From positions 2,137,501-2,201,500 of the forward strand of contig NZ_CP025263.1 of assembly GCF_002843605.1 (NCBI RefSeq): a stretch of DNA of 64,000 bases. The letters are read 5' to 3'. Position numbers and translations under genes: made by a program. The notes beneath the pieces were generated by a model. It was not told where the DNA came from. It did no database searches and worked only from the letters and a program-made list of their open reading frames with translations. The first letter of the stretch is position 1. Every line of letters begins with the position of its first letter. The DNA is from Pseudomonas sp. S09G 359 (GTDB lineage: Bacteria; Pseudomonadota; Gammaproteobacteria; Pseudomonadales; Pseudomonadaceae). Positions 18,961-28,633 of the stretch are shown in pieces.

Positions 18961-20370
18961 TCATGCCTTGCGCCACGGCTTGAGCCACAGCCCCATCGCG
19001 AGCAACACCACGGCGCCGGCCAGGGTGCTCAGCCCCAGTTGCAGCCACACACCGTCAATGCCAAACAGCAGCAGCGCGGCCAAGCTCAGCACGCCCGCAC
19101 TGATGAGCCAATGCCGGGGCCAGGGCAGGGCGTCGAGCAAGGCCTGGCGCTGCATCAGCAACAAGGCGGTGCAGAGCACTCCGGCCAGGGCGGCCAAGGG
19201 GATACCGGCCAGGCCGAAGACGAAGGGCAGGGCGCCGAGCAGCAGCACGTTGACCAGGCTGCCGAGCAACTCGCAGCGCAGTGGCTGGCGCGTGTCGCCG
19301 GCAGCGTAGGCGTAACGCGCCAGCAAGGCGTTCCAGGCGCCGAACACCAACGGCACGGCGAACCACGCGAGCAACAGCGGCAGCGGCGAATCCGCCGATT
19401 GCTTGGGCAACAGCAACGCCACCAGGCTGGGCGCCGCCGCCACCAGGCCGACGCCGGCGGGCAGGGTCAGCAGGCTGGCGGTCTCCAGGCCGCGCTTGAG
19501 CAGGGCCAGGCGCTCGTCGCCCTGACGGCGGCTCATCATGCCCAGCAGCACCTGGTTGAGGCTCATCAGCGCAATCAGCGGCAGGTTCATCAGCTTGCGC
19601 GCCAGGTTCACCCAGGTCACCGCACCTTCGCCCAACAGCGACGCCACCAGCCGTTCGATCAGCGCCAGGCCCTGGCTGGCGCCATTGCTCAGCAATAACG
19701 GGCCGATGCGCTGGCCCAGCTCGCGCAGCGGCGCAACGCTCAGTTGCCAGCGCCACGGCCGCCAGCCCTGGCGCCAGATCGACGGCAGCAGCGCCAATGG
19801 CATCAACAGGCTGCCGGCCAGGCAGGCCAGGGCCAGCGAGTGCGGTTGGGTCGCGGTGCCGGCCAGGGCCAGGTAGGTCACCGGTGGCAGGTTGAACAGC
19901 AACGAGCCCAGCCCGGCCAGCACAAAACGTTCGCTGGCCTGCAACGGAATACTGAACAGCGCGTGCAGCATCAGGCCCGGCACGCACCAGGCGACGATTT
20001 GCAAATTGCTGCCGGCGAGGGCCGTGGCACTGGCCGCCAACCCCGGCCCGAGCACTTGCACCAGCCACGGCGCCAGCAGGGTCAGCAGCAGGCTGGTGAC
20101 CAGCGCAATCAGCATCAAGGCCGGGAACAGCACCGCCAGCCAGTCCAGGCGCTCGCCGTCCTTGCGACCCAGGTACAGCGGCAACGCGGCGGCGCTCAGC
20201 ACGCCGCCAGCCAGCGACATGCGCAGCGCCTCGGGCAGAAACAGCGCGATCAGGAACGCATCACTGCGCTCCCCCGCGCCCCAGGCCGCCACCAGCAGCC
20301 ATTCGCGGGCAAACCCCAGGCACAGGCCCAGCAGGGTCGCCACGGTCAGCCAAGCGGCGGAGCCCAGCAT
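18961..20370 (-). CDS. pslK: PslK, MviN/MurJ-like polysaccharide flippase
   Basis: 469 aa, all membrane-embedded, with the MATE/MviN pattern: GFAREWLLVAAWGAGERSDAFLIALFLPEALRMSLAGG at the N-terminus, and ERLVASLLGEGAVTWVNLARKLMNLPLIALMSL in the middle. It should flip lipid-linked Psl repeat units across the inner membrane, ahead of PslJ polymerase. Its ATG shares one base with the pslJ stop (TGATG), so translation is coupled. Length and position match the known pslK. Confidence 0.93.
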   Translation of the reverse strand: MLGSAAWLTVATLLGLCLGFAREWLLVAAWGAGERSDAFLIALFLPEALRMSLAGGVLSAAALPLYLGRKDGERLDWLAVLFPALMLIALVTSLLLTLLAPWLVQVLGPGLAASATALAGSNLQIVAWCVPGLMLHALFSIPLQASERFVLAGLGSLLFNLPPVTYLALAGTATQPHSLALACLAGSLLMPLALLPSIWRQGWRPWRWQLSVAPLRELGQRIGPLLLSNGASQGLALIERLVASLLGEGAVTWVNLARKLMNLPLIALMSLNQVLLGMMSRRQGDERLALLKRGLETASLLTLPAGVGLVAAAPSLVALLLPKQSADSPLPLLLAWFAVPLVFGAWNALLARYAYAAGDTRQPLRCELLGSLVNVLLLGALPFVFGLAGIPLAALAGVLCTALLLMQRQALLDALPWPRHWLISAGVLSLAALLLFGIDGVWLQLGLSTLAGAVVLLAMGLWLKPWRKA

Positions 20371-21803
20371 CAGGGCCGCGCGCCATCAAGCAGCGGCTCG
20401 CGCGACGCTACGGCCTTGACCTGCGGCAGGCGCGCCGGAAACAGGCGACGCGCCTCCAGCACATTGATGCCCACCATCAGCCAGAACAGCGCGACCATCA
20501 CCACCGCAAAGCTGAAGTAGTGGTCAAACAAACCACTGACCAGCGCCGACAGAAGCCCGCCGGTGGTGCCCAGCCACAGGGCGTTGTCCTTGGTCAGCCG
20601 GATCGGGCCGGTTTCCGGGCGCGCTTCCCGCCACCAGCGCACGGTCACCGCGACGAAAAACAGCATGCCGACAATGCCGATCTTGTAGATGTAGTTCAGC
20701 CACAGGTTGGAGATCCCCAGGAAATGCGTGCCCGGTACCGGCGGGTCGACCTTGAAGCCGATGCCGAACGGGTAGGCCGCCACGGCTTGGGGGAACATGC
20801 GGTATTCGTCGAAGCGCACTTCGGTACTGGCGTTGCTCGAGGAGAAAATCGTCGCCAGGCGCTCCTGCAGCGGTGGGTAGGCGATCACCAGCGCCACGGT
20901 CAACGCCGCGCCGATCATCAGCAGGCGCCCGGTGTAAGGCACGCGGCGTGTGGCCATCCACATCAGCACCAACGCCAGACTGACCATCGCCCCGCGGCTA
21001 CTGGCCAACAGCAACGCCGCCGCCCCGAGGCACGCCACGCCCAGGCCGAGCGCGCGTTTCCAGCCTTGCTCGGTCATGCCAAAACAGAAGGCCAGCGGCA
21101 GCAGCAGCGCCATGATCCCGCCGATGGCATTTGGGTGCGTCCACGGCGACCCCATGCGCGAGGACATGGCCTCCAGGCCGAATTTCAACGTGTCGAAGTT
21201 GGCGTAGTTGAACAGCGCCAGGATCGGCGCAATCCCGGCCCCGGAACGTGTGCGCACAAACACCCCGATCGACAGCACCAGCATCGCCAGGGTGCCCAGC
21301 AGCAGGGCGATCACCAGGTGTTCGCGATGCTTGTGGTCCACCAGCAACTTGGCGGCGATAAACACCCCCGACAGGTTCAGCAGCCAGCGTAGCCAGTTGG
21401 CCACGCCGCTGGTGTCGGCCTGGATGGTGACCTGGCCGACCATGAACGGGACCACGCTGAACAGCATCAGCCACAACAGCATCTGGTCGGTAGGGCGCCG
21501 TGTCAGGCTCGCCCCCTTGGGCAGGCGCGCGAGGAAGCTTTGCCACAGGATCGCGCCCCAGGTCAGCGCCAGGATCGCCTCGCTGACCGTACTGCGAATG
21601 CCCAGGTTGACCGTGGAAAACGGCATGAACGTTGCCACAAACGCAAACAACAACAGGCCCCAGAACGGGAAACGCAGGATGGTCACCGCCCCCGCCAGGC
21701 CGAGCACGGCGAGGAACGCCTTGGCCGGTGACAGCACCAGGGCCAGCGCGCCAAACAGCAGGCCAAAGAGGATCGCGACGAGGCTGGTCAGGTTCGCTCT
21801 CAC
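20370..21803 (-). CDS. pslJ: PslJ, O-antigen-ligase-like polysaccharide polymerase
   Basis: 477 aa from a GTG at 21803. This start overlaps the pslI stop (GTGA) and replaces the longer frame to 21869, which runs into pslI. The protein is polytopic, with a large periplasmic loop typical of the Wzy/WaaL family (STEVRFDEYRMFPQAVAAYPFGIGF...GTHFLGISNLWLNYIYKIG). It is the expected polymerase of Psl units. The length agrees with the 478 aa I recall for P. aeruginosa PslJ. Coupled to pslK by TGATG. Confidence 0.93.
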   Translation of the reverse strand: MRANLTSLVAILFGLLFGALALVLSPAKAFLAVLGLAGAVTILRFPFWGLLLFAFVATFMPFSTVNLGIRSTVSEAILALTWGAILWQSFLARLPKGASLTRRPTDQMLLWLMLFSVVPFMVGQVTIQADTSGVANWLRWLLNLSGVFIAAKLLVDHKHREHLVIALLLGTLAMLVLSIGVFVRTRSGAGIAPILALFNYANFDTLKFGLEAMSSRMGSPWTHPNAIGGIMALLLPLAFCFGMTEQGWKRALGLGVACLGAAALLLASSRGAMVSLALVLMWMATRRVPYTGRLLMIGAALTVALVIAYPPLQERLATIFSSSNASTEVRFDEYRMFPQAVAAYPFGIGFKVDPPVPGTHFLGISNLWLNYIYKIGIVGMLFFVAVTVRWWREARPETGPIRLTKDNALWLGTTGGLLSALVSGLFDHYFSFAVVMVALFWLMVGINVLEARRLFPARLPQVKAVASREPLLDGARP

Positions 21804-22903
21804 GTGAGTTCCTCGATCAGTTCGGCCAGGCGCCGGCGGTAGGCGTGGTGGTTGAAACGCGCTGCCCATTGGCGTCGTTGCTCGGGTGTGTCTTCAGCCG
21901 GGCGTTCGCCCAGGCTGAGCATCAACTGCACCAGCGCCGGGCCATCGGTGGGCGAAAAACGCGGCGCCGATGGCGGGGTGATTTCATCCAGCGAGGTGCC
22001 GCTGGCCACCGCCACCGGCGTGCCGACGCTGAGCGCTTCAATCACCGGTAAACCAAAGCCTTCCGCGTAAGACGGCTGCCACAGGCGCGAGGCCTGGCGG
22101 TACAGCGCATGCAACTCGGCATCCGACACACCGCTCAATGCGCGAATCCCTGGCAATGTGCGCTGGGCTTCGGGCAGATGCTCCAGGCTGCCCACCAGCA
22201 CCAACTCCGGCACGTGGGGGGATTGGCGCCGCGCCTGCTGCCACGCGTCGACCAGAAACGGCACGTTCTTGCGCAGCTCGCGGGTGCCCACCAGCAGCCA
22301 ATAATGCTCGGGCAGTTGGCGCGCGGACAGGTCCGCTGCCAGTTCGGCAAAACCGTCGACCTGGTTGGGCAGCACGCGAACCTTGCCCGCCGCCTTGGGA
22401 AACAGCCGCACGGTCTCGTCGGCGCTGTACTGCGACGGCGTCCACACGCGGTCGGCGCTGTGCACCGCGTACGCAATCGACAGGCGATCACTGGTCTTGT
22501 AGACCAGCGCTTTGAGGCGGTTGGCGTGGTAGTTGTTCAAGGTGATCTGGAACAGGTCATGCAACAGCACCACGGTGCGCAAACCTTTAGGCTTGGGCGG
22601 CAACGGCAGGCCCATGTTGAAGGTGCTGATGTACACGTCGATATGCTGCTCACGCAGCGCGCGCGGCAAAAAGCCGGCCTCGAAGCGCAGGCGATTCTGT
22701 GGCTGGTGCATGGCGGTTTTCGCGCAGCCCCAATCCGGGCAATGGGCCTGCAATCGGGTTTCATCGCCCAGGGGCGCCACGGTAAACCGCTCAAGCTCGA
22801 TGCCCGGCAAGGTGTGCAGGGCGCTTTCCAGCGCATACACCTGGCGGCTGATGCCCGATTGCGGCGAGGTGCCGACGGTGCGGTAATCCAGGCCTACACG
22901 CAT
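21800..22903 (-). CDS. pslI: PslI, GT4-family glycosyltransferase
   Basis: 367 aa, GT-B fold. The C-terminal GT1/GT4 motif is seen in LWQPSYAEGFGLPVIEALSVGTPVAVASGTSLDEI, with the E-x7-E pair, and the donor-side segment LLVGTRELRKNVPFLVDAW. It adds a sugar to the lipid-linked Psl unit at the cytoplasmic face; which linkage is unknown from sequence. The ATG lies inside the end of pslH (10-nt overlap) and the stop overlaps the GTG of pslJ. Confidence 0.93.
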   Translation of the reverse strand: MRVGLDYRTVGTSPQSGISRQVYALESALHTLPGIELERFTVAPLGDETRLQAHCPDWGCAKTAMHQPQNRLRFEAGFLPRALREQHIDVYISTFNMGLPLPPKPKGLRTVVLLHDLFQITLNNYHANRLKALVYKTSDRLSIAYAVHSADRVWTPSQYSADETVRLFPKAAGKVRVLPNQVDGFAELAADLSARQLPEHYWLLVGTRELRKNVPFLVDAWQQARRQSPHVPELVLVGSLEHLPEAQRTLPGIRALSGVSDAELHALYRQASRLWQPSYAEGFGLPVIEALSVGTPVAVASGTSLDEITPPSAPRFSPTDGPALVQLMLSLGERPAEDTPEQRRQWAARFNHHAYRRRLAELIEELT

Positions 22904-24111
22904 GCGGGCTCCTTGTGATTGACTGGCGCCAAACTGGCATACACCTGCTCCAGTTGGCCGGCGGCGACGCTCCAGTCATGGGCGCGGCGCACATAGGCGC
23001 GGCCGGATTCGCCCATGGGCGCGGCGGCGTCGGGGAACTGCAGCAGGCGCACCACCGCGTCCGCCAACTGTGTGGCGGTCTGGCCGCCGAGGTAGTCCAG
23101 GCCTTCCACCAGGTCCAACCCTGACACACCTTGCTCGGTGCTTGCCAGCGGCAGGCCGGCGGCCAAGGCTTCGAGCACCTTGAGCTTGGAGCCGCCGCCA
23201 TGGCGCAACGGCGCCAGAAACGCCGAACAGCTTGATTGCAGGTGCAGCAGGTCAGGCACAAAACCTTGCCATTCGATGCGCGGGTCCGGCCAGCGGTCGC
23301 GCCAGCTGTCGGGCATGCCGAAACCGCACACGCTCATGCGCGCATCCGGGCAGCGCTCCCAAACCTTGGGCAGGATGTCATCCAGGGCCCACTCGATGGC
23401 GTCCACATTGGGTGCGTATTCATAGTTGCCGAGGAACAGCACGCGGCGTGTCGACGGGTCGGGGCGGGCGGCGGCGAAGTGGTCGCAGTCCACGCCATTG
23501 ACCACCACGGGCACCGGTTTTCCGGCGATTTTTGCCAGCACCTGTGCGTCGCTTTCTGTCACCGCCACCACCTTGGCGGCCTGGCGCATCACCCGGCGTT
23601 CCCAGCGCGCGTAGCGCCATTGATCGTAGCGAATAAACGGCAGCGACCAGCCCGGCAGGCGGTCGTAGGTGGCGGCGCCGAGGGCTGATTCGACGTTGTG
23701 CTCGGTCAGCACAAACGGTTGGGATTTACGTGCCAGCGCTTCTTCATAAGGTTGGAAACTGTAGCTGTGCTCGATCTGCACCACATCCCACTGCTCACCC
23801 AGCAACCAGTTGAAGGTGTCCTGCAATTCCCCCGACAGGCCATTCACACTGGCCAGCAGCGGGTAGGGCGCAAACAGCCCGGCCAGCAGGGTTGTGACGC
23901 TGCGCAGCGGGCGGCGCGGCAGGATGATCAGTTGCTCGACAATCGCCTCCAGCACGTGGCGGTCGGTGAGTGAGACGGGGTGCTTGTCATGCAGCAGCAA
24001 GGTGATTCGGTGCCCACGCGCCGCCAGGCTGCGCAACAGGTGGAACTGGCGCGTCTTGCCGCCGCTGGTGGCGGGCCAGGGCGAGTAGGGCAGGATCCAT
24101 AAAATGCGCAT
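22894..24111 (-). CDS. pslH: PslH, GT4-family glycosyltransferase
   Basis: 405 aa from ATG 24111 (MRILWILPYSPWPATSGGK). The longer frame to 24279 overlaps pslG and is rejected. The N-terminal domain has the GGKTRQFHLLRSLAARGH glycine loop. The C-terminal nucleotide-sugar site is seen as FLAPLRHGGGSKLKVLEALAAGLPLASTEQGVSGL. It assembles the Psl repeat unit together with PslF, PslI and PslC. It is 8 bp after pslG and overlaps pslI by 10 nt. Confidence 0.93.
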   Translation of the reverse strand: MRILWILPYSPWPATSGGKTRQFHLLRSLAARGHRITLLLHDKHPVSLTDRHVLEAIVEQLIILPRRPLRSVTTLLAGLFAPYPLLASVNGLSGELQDTFNWLLGEQWDVVQIEHSYSFQPYEEALARKSQPFVLTEHNVESALGAATYDRLPGWSLPFIRYDQWRYARWERRVMRQAAKVVAVTESDAQVLAKIAGKPVPVVVNGVDCDHFAAARPDPSTRRVLFLGNYEYAPNVDAIEWALDDILPKVWERCPDARMSVCGFGMPDSWRDRWPDPRIEWQGFVPDLLHLQSSCSAFLAPLRHGGGSKLKVLEALAAGLPLASTEQGVSGLDLVEGLDYLGGQTATQLADAVVRLLQFPDAAAPMGESGRAYVRRAHDWSVAAGQLEQVYASLAPVNHKEPACV

Positions 24112-24119
24112 GGCAGGCC

Positions 24120-25448
24120 TCAGTCCCATAACAGAATTTGCAGGTTCGGCTTGACCGTGACGGTCAGGCCGTTGGTGCCGCTCACCGGGGTTTGCGTGCC
24201 GCGCAGCGGGTCGTAAAGCGTCGCATTGGCCAGGCCCGGCAAGTGTGCGTTGCCGCCTTCGGCCGACCAGAAGAACCACAGCTTGTGCCCGTCGGCGCGG
24301 GTCCAGCCGATGCTGAACAGGCCGTCGGGCAACTGGTCGGCTACGGGTGGGTCGCCGGGGGTGAGCTGCGGGCCGCTGACGTCGAGGAAGTTTTTCAGCG
24401 CGGTATAGGCCGGCTTGGGGTTCGCGTCGATATCCAGCAGGCCATAAAACTGGTCACGCACGCTGGCGCGCTGGTCCAGGTCGCTCAGGGTGAACAGGAA
24501 GATCCGGTCGAAATCCATCGCGCTCATCAGCGCCACGCGGCGCACGATGTAATCGGCCTGGCCTTTTTGGGTGATGATGTCCTGGGCGTCTTTGGGGCCG
24601 GGGTAGGTCGACCAGCCCCACTCGGTGCTCCACAGGGTCTGCACGCCGGCGTTGCGCAGGGCCAGGTTGAGCGCGTTGGTCTTGGCGATAAAGTCCAGGT
24701 TGGCCGGGTCGTTACCTTCGGGCAATTGTGTGTAGGGATGGTAGGAAATGACCGTATTCAGGCTGGCTACACCGAGTGCGCCAAGGGCATCGAACATGGT
24801 CTGGCCGTTGGGCATTTCGCTGAAGAACGCCATGCCGGCGGCCACCACCGGTTTGCTCGGGGCCACGCCGCGCAAGGCGCTGGCACTGGCGGTGAGCAGC
24901 GCGGCAAACCCGGCCGGGTCGGCCACGGGGCGCCAGAAGCCCAGCAGGTTCGGTTCATTCCACACCTGCCAGGCGTTGACGCTGGGGTAACGCTGGGCCA
25001 GCAGCGCCATGCGGGTGGCGAACACGTTCGGGTCCTTGGGCGGGTACTGATCCTGATAGGGCGCACCGACCGGCGCGGTGGTGGCGAACGGCGCCGAGCC
25101 CACCAGGTAAAACACCGATTTGAGCTGATTGTCTTGCAGCTTGCCGACCAGTTGATCCAGCGTGGCAACCTGGTACTGGTTTTCCACCGGCTCCAGTTGA
25201 TCCCAGTGCAGATCCAGGCGCACCCACTCCAGGCCCAAGGCTTTGAGGCGGTCGATCTGCATCTGGTAACGCTCGGGGCTGAACCACAGGAACTGTGCGT
25301 TCACCCCCAGGAAATCTCTCCACACCACCACCTTGCTGCCCTTGAGCACGTGGTTCTCGGCGTCGGCCTGGCGTCCCCAGATAAAGGCGGTAAGGCCAAG
25401 CAGTGCCACCACCGCGAGGGTGGCCAGGTAGGTGCGTTTACGCGCCAT
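24120..25448 (-). CDS. pslG: PslG, GH39-type glycoside hydrolase of Psl biosynthesis
   Basis: 442 aa from ATG 25448, overlapping pslF by 11 nt. An N-terminal hydrophobic anchor (LATLAVVALLGLTAFIWG) is followed by a (beta/alpha)8 barrel and a small beta domain. The two catalytic glutamates are present: acid/base Glu165 in WNEPN and nucleophile Glu276 in STEWGW. Counted from this start they fall at the numbers I recall for P. aeruginosa PslG, which supports both the start and the identity. PslG is inner-membrane anchored, faces the periplasm and cleaves Psl. Confidence 0.96.
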   Translation of the reverse strand: MARKRTYLATLAVVALLGLTAFIWGRQADAENHVLKGSKVVVWRDFLGVNAQFLWFSPERYQMQIDRLKALGLEWVRLDLHWDQLEPVENQYQVATLDQLVGKLQDNQLKSVFYLVGSAPFATTAPVGAPYQDQYPPKDPNVFATRMALLAQRYPSVNAWQVWNEPNLLGFWRPVADPAGFAALLTASASALRGVAPSKPVVAAGMAFFSEMPNGQTMFDALGALGVASLNTVISYHPYTQLPEGNDPANLDFIAKTNALNLALRNAGVQTLWSTEWGWSTYPGPKDAQDIITQKGQADYIVRRVALMSAMDFDRIFLFTLSDLDQRASVRDQFYGLLDIDANPKPAYTALKNFLDVSGPQLTPGDPPVADQLPDGLFSIGWTRADGHKLWFFWSAEGGNAHLPGLANATLYDPLRGTQTPVSGTNGLTVTVKPNLQILLWD

Positions 25449-26628
25449 GGCGGGCTCCGGCGATAGCTTCGGCAAACAGGTCGGCGAACTTCTGCGCGGT
25501 CAGCGGCCACAAGCGTTCGCGGCCGATTTCGCCGGCGCGCTCGGCCCAGTCCCGGGCCAGCAATGGGTTGCGCGCCAGGCGCAGCAGTTGTTCGCTGAGT
25601 GCGGCCACATCGCCTTCGGGATAGATGGCGCCGTTGCCGCTGGCGACTTCCTCGGCAAATGCGCGCGCATCCGACGTGATCGCCCCGCGCCCGCACGCAG
25701 CGGCCCAGGACAACGCGCCACTGGTGCCACGCTGGCGCCCGAGCAGGCCGAGTTTTTTTGATTCGCGATAGGGCAGCACCATTACATGGTGGGCCTGGAT
25801 GGTCTGGGCGATTTCGTTGGCCGGCAGGTTCAAGCGCCAGTCGATGGAGGCGGTCAGGCCGAGTTCGGCGATCTGGCTGTTCAACTGCTCCAGGTAGTTG
25901 CCGCCGGCGCCGAAGGCCATCTCTGCGGCGGTGCCGCCGGCCAGTGTCAGGCGCACGCGGTCGCGCAACTCAGGCGCTTGTTTGAACACATCGGCCAGGG
26001 CCTGTACCAGGTCTTCGATGCCTTTGCCGCGGTAGATAAACCCGAAGTACAGCAGGTGCAGGGTCTCCAACGGCGGCAACGGTGCCGGTGCAATCGCCAG
26101 GTTGGCATGGTTGATCACCGCCACCTTGCCGGCCGGCAACTGCATGCGCTGGCTCAGGCACTCGGCACCCAGGCGAGTGAGGGTGATCAGGCGCGTCAAA
26201 CCAGCCGCCAACTGGCGCTCTTCACGCAAGGTCAGCGGGTCGGCCAGCACCACGGCCGCCTGGGGCAAAGGGCTGGGCAAACGCTCCAGCAGGTTCAGCG
26301 GAAACGGCAGCTGCTCGCGCCGCCACACAATGCGCTCCGGGTCATGCACGGTGGCGGTCAGCGGCAGGTGCGAGTAGGCCTTGCGCAGCTCGCGCAGGGC
26401 CAGGAACTCGCCCAGGCGCCCGCCGCCCAGCTCAGCGTGCACCAGGTCCACGGTATGCCAGTTGAAGGCGGCGACTGCCTGTTTGATCGCCGCGCTGTTG
26501 CCCGCCACCTCGGCCAACGGTGTCAGCACCGTTACACCCAGCTGTTCCAGCGCCGTGCGGAAATGGTTCGCGTAGTCGGCGATCCCGTTTTTTTCCGGTG
26601 GCAAAGGTGCAAGCAGGGCGATACGCAT
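25438..26628 (-). CDS. pslF: PslF, GT4-family glycosyltransferase
   Basis: 396 aa, GT-B fold. The N-terminus is MRIALLAPLPPEKNGIADYA, and the core has LLYFGFIYRGKGIEDLVQALADV. The sugar-nucleotide region reads VMVLPYRESKKLGLLGRQRGTSGALSWAAACGRGAITS, somewhat divergent from the classic EGFG motif. It is a cytoplasmic enzyme in Psl repeat-unit assembly. The ATG shares one base with the pslE stop (TGATG), and the 3' end overlaps pslG. Length and order match known pslF. Confidence 0.93.
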   Translation of the reverse strand: MRIALLAPLPPEKNGIADYANHFRTALEQLGVTVLTPLAEVAGNSAAIKQAVAAFNWHTVDLVHAELGGGRLGEFLALRELRKAYSHLPLTATVHDPERIVWRREQLPFPLNLLERLPSPLPQAAVVLADPLTLREERQLAAGLTRLITLTRLGAECLSQRMQLPAGKVAVINHANLAIAPAPLPPLETLHLLYFGFIYRGKGIEDLVQALADVFKQAPELRDRVRLTLAGGTAAEMAFGAGGNYLEQLNSQIAELGLTASIDWRLNLPANEIAQTIQAHHVMVLPYRESKKLGLLGRQRGTSGALSWAAACGRGAITSDARAFAEEVASGNGAIYPEGDVAALSEQLLRLARNPLLARDWAERAGEIGRERLWPLTAQKFADLFAEAIAGARHGA

Positions 26629-28619
26629 CAGAACGCCCCCCGGTATTTGCCGATGGTCTGCAGCACTTTGCCGGGCACTTCGAACTTGCGACGGTTGATG
26701 ATGATGCCGTCCACCTTGCCGAACGCGGTATTGAGGATCGACAGCGCATGTTCCACCACCGGCACCGTGCTTTTGCGTGCTTCCACCACCAGCCCGATCA
26801 GGTCCGCGCGGCGCAGGGTGATAAACGCCTCGCGGTTGTCGAGCAAGGCCGAGGCGTCCAGCAGCACCACTTCGCCCGGTGCCGCGGCTTCGAGCCCACC
26901 GACCCGGACGTTGATGCCGTTCTCACGCAGCAACTGGCGCAGTTGTTCCACCACAAAGGTCACGCCTTCGCCATGCCGTGCCGAGGTCAACCCCAGGGTC
27001 AGGCCTTGCTCGGCGATGCGTGCGGGCTGCAGCAGGCTGTACAGCCGGTAGATGCTCGCGTTGAAGGCGTTGGTGCTTTGCGCGGTGGTAGTGTCCAGCT
27101 CCGGCAGCGTGGTCCATAGCGGCAGGCCGAACTTGCGTTCCACCAGGCCGCCGTCGTGGATACGCTGGTCGAGCAGGTAGCACAGGTAGATCACCAGCAG
27201 GCCGATGACGATCGCAAACGGGATCGCCAGTACCAGCATCACCAGGGTTTTCGGGAAGATGCGGCCGGGGTTCAGGGTGGCTTCTTCGATCACAGCGATG
27301 TTGCTGATCTGGCTGTTGTCCAGCTCACGGTCGATGCGTGATTTTTCCAGGTTGTCGACATACAGCGCGTAGTTGCGCTCGGTGGTGCTCAGCTCGCGGG
27401 AGAGGCGCGCCAGTTCCGGTTCAATCTCCAGGGCTTCCTTGCGCTGACCCTCCAGGTTCACCAGCTGCTTCTGCTGTTGTACCAACTGGGTGCGCAGCGC
27501 CAGGTTATTGCTGGTCTCATCCAGCAGCACCCGCTGCAAGTGGATTTCCAGGGTGTTCGGCGCGCGGTTTTCCGAGGCCTGCACGGTGTTGGCCTCGCTG
27601 GCGACCATGCCCTGCATCGCGCGGATCGACGCATCCAGGGCTTTGACCGGCGGCGCGTTGTCGGTGTAGGTGCGCATCATGTCGGCTTTTTCCAGCAGCT
27701 TCTGGTTGAGCAGGCGACGCAAATCCTGCTGCTGCGGGTTCAGCGCAATTTGGCGAACGGTGGTGACTTCCTTGGGCTGGCCCTTGAGCTGGTTGCGGGT
27801 GCTCTGGATGGCACTGTCGGACGAGGCGATCAGGCGCGTGGTGTTGAACACTTCGCCACGCAGCACGTTGATGCGCTCGGACAAGTCTTCCAGGCGGTCG
27901 GTGATGCTCGCCGCGCCGATCTGGTTGAGGTGCGTGAGGATCTGTTCCTTGTAGCTCTTGATCTCGGTGGCACTGTTCGACACCTGGCCTTCATAGAAGG
28001 CGTACAGGCTCTTGCGCCCCAGGGCCTGGGTGCGTTCGTTGATATAGGTTTCCACCCAATCCTTGACCACCGCCTGGGCGATTTCCGGGTCGCTCCAGGT
28101 AAAGCTGATGTCCATCACCGTGGAGCCGGCGGCGTGGCTCACTTCAAAACTCTTTTCCAAGCCGGCAGCCAGGCGTTCCACCGGGGTGGTTTTTTCCACC
28201 ACGCCGACGGTTTCCAGGACCACGCGCAGGCCGTCGAACACCGCACCGATGCCTTGCTTGACGTAATGCTTGGTTTTTTTGATAAAGCCTTCCGGCGGCG
28301 GCGCGTTGTCGATCACTTCCAGGTAGTGCTCGGCCACCGCACGGACGATCGGGCGCCCGGTCAGCAGGCGCTCCTCATCGACAATCGGGTCGCGCTGGGT
28401 GCTGGGCATCACCAGCGCCTGGCGGTTGCTGATCTCGATCGGCAGGGTCGAATCGCGCCCCGGTTTTACCAGCAGGCGTGCGGTGGATTCGTACTTGGCC
28501 GGCAGCAGGAACGCCCCCAGCAAAATGATCACCAGGGCGGCAATCGCCGCCAGTCTGAACTCATGCCGGAAGATGAAGAACAGGCGTAGCAGATCACGAA
28601 AAGAACGGATCTCGATCAT
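26628..28619 (-). CDS. pslE: PslE, Wzc-like polysaccharide co-polymerase without kinase site
   Basis: 663 aa. Wzz-type N-terminal part with a membrane segment (LAAIAALVIILLGAFLL, about residues 22-40). It then has a long periplasmic coiled-coil region, roughly 200-450, and a second membrane segment (TLVMLVLAIPFAIVIGLLVIYL, near 480). The cytoplasmic C-terminal domain resembles BY-kinase but is degenerate: the Walker A region reads SARHGEGVTF, with Val for the essential Lys, and there is no Tyr-rich tail. It controls Psl chain length and export with PslD. AAAGGAG precedes the ATG. Degeneracy fits what is known of PslE. Confidence 0.94.
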   Translation of the reverse strand: MIEIRSFRDLLRLFFIFRHEFRLAAIAALVIILLGAFLLPAKYESTARLLVKPGRDSTLPIEISNRQALVMPSTQRDPIVDEERLLTGRPIVRAVAEHYLEVIDNAPPPEGFIKKTKHYVKQGIGAVFDGLRVVLETVGVVEKTTPVERLAAGLEKSFEVSHAAGSTVMDISFTWSDPEIAQAVVKDWVETYINERTQALGRKSLYAFYEGQVSNSATEIKSYKEQILTHLNQIGAASITDRLEDLSERINVLRGEVFNTTRLIASSDSAIQSTRNQLKGQPKEVTTVRQIALNPQQQDLRRLLNQKLLEKADMMRTYTDNAPPVKALDASIRAMQGMVASEANTVQASENRAPNTLEIHLQRVLLDETSNNLALRTQLVQQQKQLVNLEGQRKEALEIEPELARLSRELSTTERNYALYVDNLEKSRIDRELDNSQISNIAVIEEATLNPGRIFPKTLVMLVLAIPFAIVIGLLVIYLCYLLDQRIHDGGLVERKFGLPLWTTLPELDTTTAQSTNAFNASIYRLYSLLQPARIAEQGLTLGLTSARHGEGVTFVVEQLRQLLRENGINVRVGGLEAAAPGEVVLLDASALLDNREAFITLRRADLIGLVVEARKSTVPVVEHALSILNTAFGKVDGIIINRRKFEVPGKVLQTIGKYRGAF

Positions 28620-28633
28620 GGGATGTCGCTCCT

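Noticed and set aside
19039..20520. Long plus-strand ORFs rich in Gln/Arg/His opposite pslJ/pslK
   Set aside because: Typical antisense frames of GC-rich genes, with low-complexity composition and no motifs. The minus-strand proteins are clear Psl homologues.
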